Shown here piece after piece: positions 16,607 to 21,691 of a DNA stretch of 21,691 nt (positions within the stretch are counted from its first letter, which is position 1; the number at the start of each line of letters is the position of its first letter). The notes beneath the pieces were generated by a model. The model saw only the letters and a program-made list of their open reading frames with translations. It was not told the origin of the DNA and searched no databases. Position numbers and translations under genes: made by a program. The stretch covers positions 1,680 through 23,370 of the forward strand of contig DJWL01000125.1 in the NCBI GenBank assembly GCA_002441545.1, in the 5' to 3' direction. The DNA is from Flavobacteriaceae bacterium UBA6231. GTDB lineage: Bacteria; Bacteroidota; Bacteroidia; Flavobacteriales; Flavobacteriaceae.

Positions 16607-16634
16607 ATATTTTGTGAAAAAAATCACAAAATAT
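16607..16634. promoter_or_regulatory. Perfect inverted repeat containing a CRP-like operator
   Basis: ATATTTTGTGA (16607-16617) and TCACAAAATAT (16624-16634) form a perfect 11-bp inverted repeat around six A residues. The core, TGTGA-N6-TCACA at 16613-16628, is the exact Escherichia coli CRP consensus geometry. Its centre is about 70 bases before the start of transcription predicted from the promoter at 16654-16682, a usual class I activator distance. It has no downstream T run, so a terminator is less likely. Confidence 0.6.
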
Positions 16635-16653
16635 ACTATGCATGCATAATTTT

Positions 16654-16682
16654 TTGACGTATGTGTAAAACTAACATATAAT
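16654..16682 (+). promoter_or_regulatory. Classical TTGACG-17-TATAAT promoter match upstream of the TonB receptor gene
   Basis: TTGACG at 16654-16659 and TATAAT at 16677-16682 are separated by exactly 17 bases, a near-perfect proteobacterial sigma-70 promoter. Bacteroidota normally use TTTG and TAnnTTTG instead; a weaker TATATTG at 16689-16695 could be the native -7 element. The receptor ATG is 45 bases downstream of the TATAAT. Confidence 0.45.
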
Positions 16683-16727
16683 TTTTTCTATATTGTCACT
16701 CTAAAAAATCTAAACTAATTCTTGTAA

Positions 16728-19478
16728 ATGAAAACAATTCTCCCAATTTTAATGTTGTTTCTTTGTAGTATTTCCTACGCTCAAACAACCATTTCCGGAA
16801 CTGTTGTTGATGACAGCGGTCAACCAATACCAGGAGCTAATATTTTAGTCATTGGTACTTCAACAGGAACTATTACTGATTTTGATGGTGGTTTCACCAT
16901 TAAAGTAAATTCGAATCCTCCTTTTGCATTGCAAGCAAGTAGTGTAGGATTTGAAACAGTAACAGAGCAAATCACTAAAAACAATCAAGTAATTAATTTT
17001 GTACTTAAAGAAGGTACTTCTTTAGACGAAGTTGTTATTTCTGCATCAAGAACACCCGAACGCATTTTTGAATCGCCTGTTACAGTTGAACGTTTGGGTC
17101 TGAAAGAAATTAAAAGTACTGCATCAGTTGATTTTTATGATAGTCTTGAAAATCTTAAAGGTGTAGATGTAAACACAAACAGTTTAACTTTTAAATCTGT
17201 TAATACTAGAGGTTTCGCAACCTTTGCAAACAACCGTTTTATGCAGTTGGTTGATGGAATGGACAACTCAACTCCAGCCTTAAATTTTCCAATAGGAAAT
17301 TTAGTAGGAATGGTTGAAACAGATGTTTTAAGTGTTGAACTTTTGCCAGGAGCCTCTTCGGCATTATACGGTGCGAATGCATTTAACGGTATTTTATTTA
17401 TGCAAAGTAAAAACCCTTTTGATTACCCAGGAATTCGTGCTTCAATTAAACGAGGGATTACTTCTCAAGAAGCCGCTGGAGACAATGCTTATACCGATGT
17501 TAGTTTTAGTGCAGCGCACAAGTTTACAAATAAATTTGCTGCTAAAGTGAACTTTGGTTATTTAAAAGGTACAGACTGGGCTGCTAATAGTGAAGTAGAT
17601 AAAAATATGCCTGGCGGAACTAGAGCGACCAACGTTAATTATAACGGTGTTAACGTTTATGGAGATATTGTTTTTACCAATATTAGAGCTGCTGCAGGTG
17701 GATTGGGCGTCGTGCCTAATGTAAATGTAAGTAGAACTGGCTATAACGAAAGTGATTTAACAGATTTTAATGCAGAAAGCGTTAAAGCAGATTGGGGATT
17801 ATACTACAGACCTTTTGAAAATGACTTTGAAATATCTTACGTTGGTAAGGTGGGTACAGGTTCCACAATTTACCAAGGAACCAACAGGTATCATATTGAT
17901 GGATTTTTTCAAGAACAACATAAACTGGAAATAAAAAATAAAAACTTCTTTTTAAGAGGTTATGTTGTTGGTGATAAAGCTGGAAAATCTTACGATATGG
18001 AAGCTACAGCTATTCAAATTAACCGAGCTTGGAAAAGTGATACGCAATGGTTTGGAGATTATATTAACACCTATGTTGGCGCTACTTTTGCAGGAGCTAC
18101 AGAAGAGCAAGCTCATGCTGCAGCTAGAGCAGCAGCCGAAACAGGTCGTTTTGAGCCTGGCAGTCCAGGATTTATTGCAGCCTATAATAAAAGTATAAAT
18201 GACCCAAATTTAATCACTGGTTCTAAATTTCAAGATGCGTCTAAATACTATCATGCAGATGGAAATTATAACTTTAGCCACTTAACAGATATTGCTGAAA
18301 TTCAAATTGGTGGTTCTTATAGAAAATACAGTTTAAACTCTTCTGGCACTATTTATACGGATAGTGATGGAACTATTGATTATTCAGAATTTGGGATGTA
18401 TACTCAAATTCAGAAAAATTTAGAATTAAGCGATGCTCTTGATTTAAAATTAACAGGTTCTATTCGATATGATAAATCAGAATTCTTTAAAGGTTTTTTA
18501 TCTCCTAGAATTTCCGCTGGTTTAACGGTAAATAAGAATCACAACTTTCGTGCTTCAGTTCAAACAGGTTTCAGAAATCCAACAACACAAGATTTATTTA
18601 TAGGTTTAGATACGGGTGCTTATGTTTTAGTGGGTTCAGCACCTGATAACTTAGACCGCTTTTCCAGATCTTATAATGTTAGTGCATCAGGCCAATTAGC
18701 AGGCCAACCAGCAACTATTACACAAACTGGTCGTGCAGGATATATTAATTCGTATACCGCAACTTCAGCGCTTGCTGCTGCTGCAACAGGAAATGCTGCT
18801 CTTTTACAAGTTGCAAATCCTGATTTAATAAAACCAGAGCAAATTAGTACTGCCGAAGTTGGTTATAGAGGTAAATACAGCAACTTAATTGTTGATTTTA
18901 GTGCATACTATAATAAATACAAAGATTTTATTTCTCAAGGACGCGTTATTGCTCCATTATATGGTACGGTTGGTGACGGTACTTTATCTTTTGATGCCAT
19001 AAAGAGGAGAGACTATCAAATCTATGGTTCTTATACAAACGCTGAGGCTGATGTAAAATCTTATGGTGCATCTCTTGGATTGTCTACAAAAATCTTAGGT
19101 AACTTTGACTTAAGTGGAAGTTATACCTATGCAAAACTTGACTTTGACCAAGCTAAATATCCAAGCTTTGTAACCAATTTTAATACTCCAGAACACAAAT
19201 TTAAAGCATCCTTTGGTAATACTGAGTTGTTCAAAAACTTTGGCTTTAATGTGTCGTACAGATTTAGTGATGATTATTTCTGGGAAGCTACATTTGGTGA
19301 TGGAGTTGTGCCAGAATATCATGTTTTGGATGCTCAAATTAACTTAGTAGTTCCTAGTATGAAATCTATCTTTAAAGTGGGTGGCACAAATCTTACGGGT
19401 AAAGAATACACTACAGCTTTTGGTACAGGATTTATAGGATCTATGTATTATGTGTCTTGGGTAATAAATAACTTATAA
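16728..19478 (+). CDS. TonB-dependent outer-membrane receptor with carboxypeptidase-regulatory-like domain
   Basis: A 916-residue outer-membrane transporter. It has a Sec signal peptide of about 18 residues (SISYA before QTT). A CarboxypepD_reg-like beta-sandwich (TTISGTVVDDSGQPIPGANI at 20-39, to about 95) comes next, then a TonB-box-like segment (SLDEVVISASRTPE, 98-111). The plug follows (about 115-240, including VDVNTNSLTFKSVNTRGF and LLPGASSALYGANAFNG), then a long beta-barrel with alternating aromatic strands to the C-terminus (YYVSWVINNL). It is powered by TonB-ExbBD and imports an unknown ligand. No SusD-like gene follows; instead an SGNH-hydrolase lipoprotein starts 1 base after the stop. 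The barrel insert at ~465-490 (Ala- and Glu-rich, EEQAHAAARAAAETGR) looks like an extracellular helical loop. Substrate cannot be assigned. Confidence 0.93.
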   Translation: MKTILPILMLFLCSISYAQTTISGTVVDDSGQPIPGANILVIGTSTGTITDFDGGFTIKVNSNPPFALQASSVGFETVTEQITKNNQVINFVLKEGTSLDEVVISASRTPERIFESPVTVERLGLKEIKSTASVDFYDSLENLKGVDVNTNSLTFKSVNTRGFATFANNRFMQLVDGMDNSTPALNFPIGNLVGMVETDVLSVELLPGASSALYGANAFNGILFMQSKNPFDYPGIRASIKRGITSQEAAGDNAYTDVSFSAAHKFTNKFAAKVNFGYLKGTDWAANSEVDKNMPGGTRATNVNYNGVNVYGDIVFTNIRAAAGGLGVVPNVNVSRTGYNESDLTDFNAESVKADWGLYYRPFENDFEISYVGKVGTGSTIYQGTNRYHIDGFFQEQHKLEIKNKNFFLRGYVVGDKAGKSYDMEATAIQINRAWKSDTQWFGDYINTYVGATFAGATEEQAHAAARAAAETGRFEPGSPGFIAAYNKSINDPNLITGSKFQDASKYYHADGNYNFSHLTDIAEIQIGGSYRKYSLNSSGTIYTDSDGTIDYSEFGMYTQIQKNLELSDALDLKLTGSIRYDKSEFFKGFLSPRISAGLTVNKNHNFRASVQTGFRNPTTQDLFIGLDTGAYVLVGSAPDNLDRFSRSYNVSASGQLAGQPATITQTGRAGYINSYTATSALAAAATGNAALLQVANPDLIKPEQISTAEVGYRGKYSNLIVDFSAYYNKYKDFISQGRVIAPLYGTVGDGTLSFDAIKRRDYQIYGSYTNAEADVKSYGASLGLSTKILGNFDLSGSYTYAKLDFDQAKYPSFVTNFNTPEHKFKASFGNTELFKNFGFNVSYRFSDDYFWEATFGDGVVPEYHVLDAQINLVVPSMKSIFKVGGTNLTGKEYTTAFGTGFIGSMYYVSWVINNL

Positions 19479-19479
19479 A

Positions 19480-21135
19480 ATGAAAAAGAAAATTATGAAT
19501 ACAAAATATATATGGCTGTTAATAATTCTTTTAGGATTTACAGCTTGTAACACCATAGAAGATGTTGATAGAATTGATCCTGTAGCAGAAATACCTGCTT
19601 TAACTTCTGGGACTGCAGATTTTTCTAAATATGTTTCTGTTGGAGCATCTTTTACTGCTGGATATACAGATGGTGCACTATTTAAAGCATCTCAAGAAAA
19701 TTCATTTCCAAATATTTTATCTCAAAAATTTGCGTTAGTTGGAAGCGGTACATTCACACAACCTCTTACTAGCGACAATTATGGGGGTTTAGCTGCGGGA
19801 GGTTCAAGATTACCAGGATTTAATCCAAGATTGGTTTTTGGTGGTGCAGGACCAGTCTCATTAGAATCATTGGTAGGTCCTATAACTGTAGGAACCGACA
19901 TTGTTCTTAATAATCCTACAGGTCCGTTTAATAATATGGGAGTCCCTGGAGCAAAAAGTTACCACTTGTTGTTTGACGGTTATGGTAATATTGCAAACCT
20001 AGCAACAAAAACAGCTAATCCTTACTTTGTACGAATGGCATCAAGCCCATCAGCAACTATGCTTGGCGATGCTATGGCTCAAAACCCAACGTTTTTTACG
20101 TTATCAGAAATTGGAGGAAATGATGTATTAGGATATGCACTTGCTGGAGGAGATATCACTATAGACCAAATAACTCCTTCTGCTACATTTGATTTTGCTT
20201 TTGAAACCATTGTCAATTCTTTAACTTCTGGTGGAGCCAAAGGTGTGGTTACTAATGTTCCTTATATAACAGATTTACCACATTTTACAACTGTTCCCTT
20301 TGCTCCATTAAGTCCAGCAAATCCAAGTTTCGGACCATTAATCCCTACTTTAAATGGTGTTTTTGGTCAATTAAATCAAGTTTATGCTTATTTACAATCA
20401 GTAAGTGCAATTAATAATGCCGCCGAACGTTCCATTGTTTTTTCTACTTCTGCAGCTAGTGCCGTAGTTATAAAAGATGAAACATTAACAGACATATCAG
20501 CTCAAATTGCGGGGGTATTAGTGGCAAGTCCAACATTTCCTGCATTTGTACAAAGTTTTGGTTTACCTGTTCAAGCAGCACCACTTGTTGCTAATTTGCT
20601 AGGTAGTTTTTATGGTCAAACAAGACAAGCAACAGCAGAAGATTTACTTGTTTTATCTAGCAGTTCTATAATTGGCACAGTTAATACAACTACTTATTCT
20701 TACCTATTAAATCAAGGATTACCAGCTAATTTAGCAGGACAGTTTTCAGTTGAAGGTGTTACCAATCCTTTAGCTGACAAATGGGTATTGTTACCAAGTG
20801 AGCAAGATGAAATTAAAGCAGCTACAGACACTTATAATGCTACTATTTCTAGTGTAGCCAGCTCTAAAGGTTTAGCTTTAGTTGACTTAAATGGAATATT
20901 AACAGAAGCCACTACAAGCGGATATCAAACTGGAAATTTTATATTAACCACTAAATTAGTTACTGGTGGTCTTATAGGCTTAGATGGAGTCCATCTTACA
21001 TCTAGAGGTTATGCCTTAATGGCTAATGAGTTTTTAAAAGTTATTGATGCTACTTATGGTTCTAATTTTGAAGCATCAGGAAATTTTGCCAATGCAGGGG
21101 ATTATCCAACTAATTATTCTCCTTTATTACCATAA
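19480..21135 (+). CDS. SGNH/GDSL hydrolase family lipoprotein
   Basis: A 551-residue lipoprotein. The N-terminus (Lys-rich, hydrophobic 9-20, FTAC) gives a lipidated Cys23; a second in-frame ATG at 19495 (Met6) is an equally possible start. Acidic residues follow the cysteine (CNTIEDVD), which fits a surface-export signal. SGNH blocks are readable: block I VSVGASFTAG (52-61) with nucleophile Ser57, block II Gly154 in NNMGVPGA, block III IGGNDVLG (211-218) with Asn214, and block V LDGVHLTSRGY (501-511) with Asp502 and His505. The enzyme should hydrolyse an ester (lipid, acyl or acetyl). It is much longer than a minimal SGNH domain (~200 residues), with about 290 residues between blocks III and V. 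It is co-transcribed with the TonB receptor (1-base gap), so it probably processes that receptor's ligand. Confidence 0.9.
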   Translation: MKKKIMNTKYIWLLIILLGFTACNTIEDVDRIDPVAEIPALTSGTADFSKYVSVGASFTAGYTDGALFKASQENSFPNILSQKFALVGSGTFTQPLTSDNYGGLAAGGSRLPGFNPRLVFGGAGPVSLESLVGPITVGTDIVLNNPTGPFNNMGVPGAKSYHLLFDGYGNIANLATKTANPYFVRMASSPSATMLGDAMAQNPTFFTLSEIGGNDVLGYALAGGDITIDQITPSATFDFAFETIVNSLTSGGAKGVVTNVPYITDLPHFTTVPFAPLSPANPSFGPLIPTLNGVFGQLNQVYAYLQSVSAINNAAERSIVFSTSAASAVVIKDETLTDISAQIAGVLVASPTFPAFVQSFGLPVQAAPLVANLLGSFYGQTRQATAEDLLVLSSSSIIGTVNTTTYSYLLNQGLPANLAGQFSVEGVTNPLADKWVLLPSEQDEIKAATDTYNATISSVASSKGLALVDLNGILTEATTSGYQTGNFILTTKLVTGGLIGLDGVHLTSRGYALMANEFLKVIDATYGSNFEASGNFANAGDYPTNYSPLLP

Positions 21136-21155
21136 TTTCAAATGAAAATATAGTT

Positions 21156-21187
21156 AAAAAACGCCTTTAAATTAAAGGCGTTTTTTT
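21156..21187 (+). terminator. Strong Rho-independent terminator after the SGNH gene
   Basis: AAAAAACGCCTTT (21156-21168), a 5-base loop and AAAGGCGTTTTTTT (21174-21187) give a 13-bp stem ending in seven T residues. It is 20 bases past the SGNH stop and ends the receptor operon before atpD. The A-rich left arm could let it work in both directions. Confidence 0.95.
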
Positions 21188-21234
21188 ATGGCTAAAAAAG
21201 AAAAAAAACCACTTTTATTTTAAATTAAAAAATC

Positions 21235-21242
21235 TATCTTTG
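21235..21242 (+). promoter_or_regulatory. Bacteroidota-type -7 element for atpD
   Basis: TATCTTTG is an exact TAnnTTTG match, 60 bases before the atpD ATG and just after the terminator. A T-rich stretch about 18 bases upstream (TTTT at 21213-21216) could be a weak -33 box. Confidence 0.65.
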
Positions 21243-21247
21243 CACGC

Positions 21248-21285
21248 GAAAACCTTATGCGTTTTCACACAATTAAATCGCATAA
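21248..21285 (+). promoter_or_regulatory. Competing hairpins in the atpD leader
   Basis: GAAAAC (21248-21253) pairs with GTTTTC (21261-21266) over a 7-base loop. TTATGCG (21255-21261) pairs with CGCATAA (21279-21285) over a 17-base loop. The two share base 21261 and interleave, so they cannot form together as a simple secondary structure. Role unknown. Confidence 0.35.
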
Positions 21286-21302
21286 TATTAAACATATAAG
21301 CA

Positions 21303-21691
21303 ATGGCTAAAGTTACAGGTAAAGTTGCACAAATCGTAGGTCCGGTTATCGATGTTGAATTCGGAGCTGGTTCAGAACTTCCAAAAATTTATGATTCGTT
21401 AGAAATTAAAAGACCTGATGGCTCTTTATTGGTATTAGAAGTACAATCTCACATTGGTGAAGACACTGTTCGTACTATAGCAATGGATTCGTCTGATGGT
21501 TTAAGTAGAGGAACTGAAGTTACAGCTACTGGAGCTCCTATACAAATGCCAATTGGTGAAGATGTTTATGGTCGTTTATTTAACGTAATTGGAGATGCTA
21601 TTGATGGTCTTGGTAATTTACCTAAAGCTGGAAACGCTGGGTTACCAATTCACCGTCAAGCTCCTAAATTTGAAGATTTATCAACTTCTAC
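21303..21691 (+). CDS. atpD: F1F0 ATP synthase subunit beta, N-terminal part
   Basis: The gene runs off the window; 129 codons are visible. The translation MAKVTGKVAQIVGPVIDVEF is the conserved N-terminal beta-barrel of F1 beta, followed by LVLEVQSHIGEDTVRTIAMD and SRGTEVTATGAPIQMPIG, then RLFNVIGDAIDG, and it stops within PIHRQAPKFEDLS, before the P-loop. The beta subunit carries the catalytic nucleotide sites of the membrane-bound ATP synthase. It has its own promoter-like element and follows a strong terminator, so it begins a separate transcript, consistent with atpD(-atpC) being away from the other atp genes in Bacteroidota (established for many members; the next gene is outside the window). 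Confidence 0.97.
   Translation, partial: MAKVTGKVAQIVGPVIDVEFGAGSELPKIYDSLEIKRPDGSLLVLEVQSHIGEDTVRTIAMDSSDGLSRGTEVTATGAPIQMPIGEDVYGRLFNVIGDAIDGLGNLPKAGNAGLPIHRQAPKFEDLSTS

Noticed and set aside
18775..18800. GCTGCTGCTGCAACAGG Ala-codon run in the receptor gene as a repeat tract
   Set aside because: A short Ala-rich loop coded by similar codons; too short and interrupted for a phase-variable repeat.

Overview
The window is a chromosomal segment of an AT-rich member of the Bacteroidota, almost certainly family Flavobacteriaceae; genus and species cannot be read from it. The evidence is: a carboxypeptidase-regulatory-like TonB-dependent receptor followed by a lipoprotein hydrolase, a DUF4270 lipoprotein, a TraR/DksA-like protein with a reduced zinc finger, a eukaryote-like isoleucyl-tRNA synthetase, an atpD gene that starts its own transcript, and TAnnTTTG-type promoter elements. 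It is mostly core genome. I see no phage, insertion sequence, CRISPR array, integron, tRNA or rRNA. No gene-free stretch exceeds 300 bases; the longest are about 214 bases (16514-16727), 195 bases (11744-11938) and 164 bases (14502-14665).

Layout. 1-1761 (+): the 3' end of rimK (ribosomal protein S6 glutamylation), a zinc-dependent M14/AstE-AspA family deacylase, and 5-formyltetrahydrofolate cyclo-ligase. This unit converges on, and overlaps by 4 bp, a long minus-strand block (1758-11743). In transcription order that block is panC, panD, a YbhN/LPG-synthase-type membrane protein, an esterase-fold secreted protein, radA, a small lipoprotein, ileS, a traR/dksA-like gene, a terminator, and lspA. 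At 11744-11938 transcription diverges. The plus strand then carries a half-length glycogen-synthase-like protein, the DUF4270 lipoprotein, glmS, a TonB-dependent receptor coupled to an SGNH-hydrolase lipoprotein, a strong terminator, and the 5' part of atpD.

Functional themes: translation (S6 modification, IleRS), coenzyme A precursors (PanC, PanD), folate salvage, lipoprotein maturation (LspA, acting on the several lipoproteins encoded here), amino-sugar supply for the envelope (GlmS), outer-membrane uptake coupled to ester hydrolysis (TonB receptor plus SGNH lipoprotein), DNA recombination/repair (RadA) and energy (AtpD).

There is no obvious new defence or mobile system. The features most worth following up are: (i) a CRP-like operator (TGTGA-N6-TCACA inside a perfect 11-bp inverted repeat) about 70 bp ahead of the likely start of the receptor/SGNH operon, next to a classical TTGACG-17-TATAAT promoter that is unexpected in this phylum; (ii) an IleRS whose HIGH signature reads GVHH; (iii) three apparently degenerate enzymes or domains (an esterase fold with Gly at the nucleophile, an N-terminal-only glycogen synthase without the KTGG loop, and a DksA-like protein with one cysteine); and (iv) mutually exclusive hairpins in the atpD leader.
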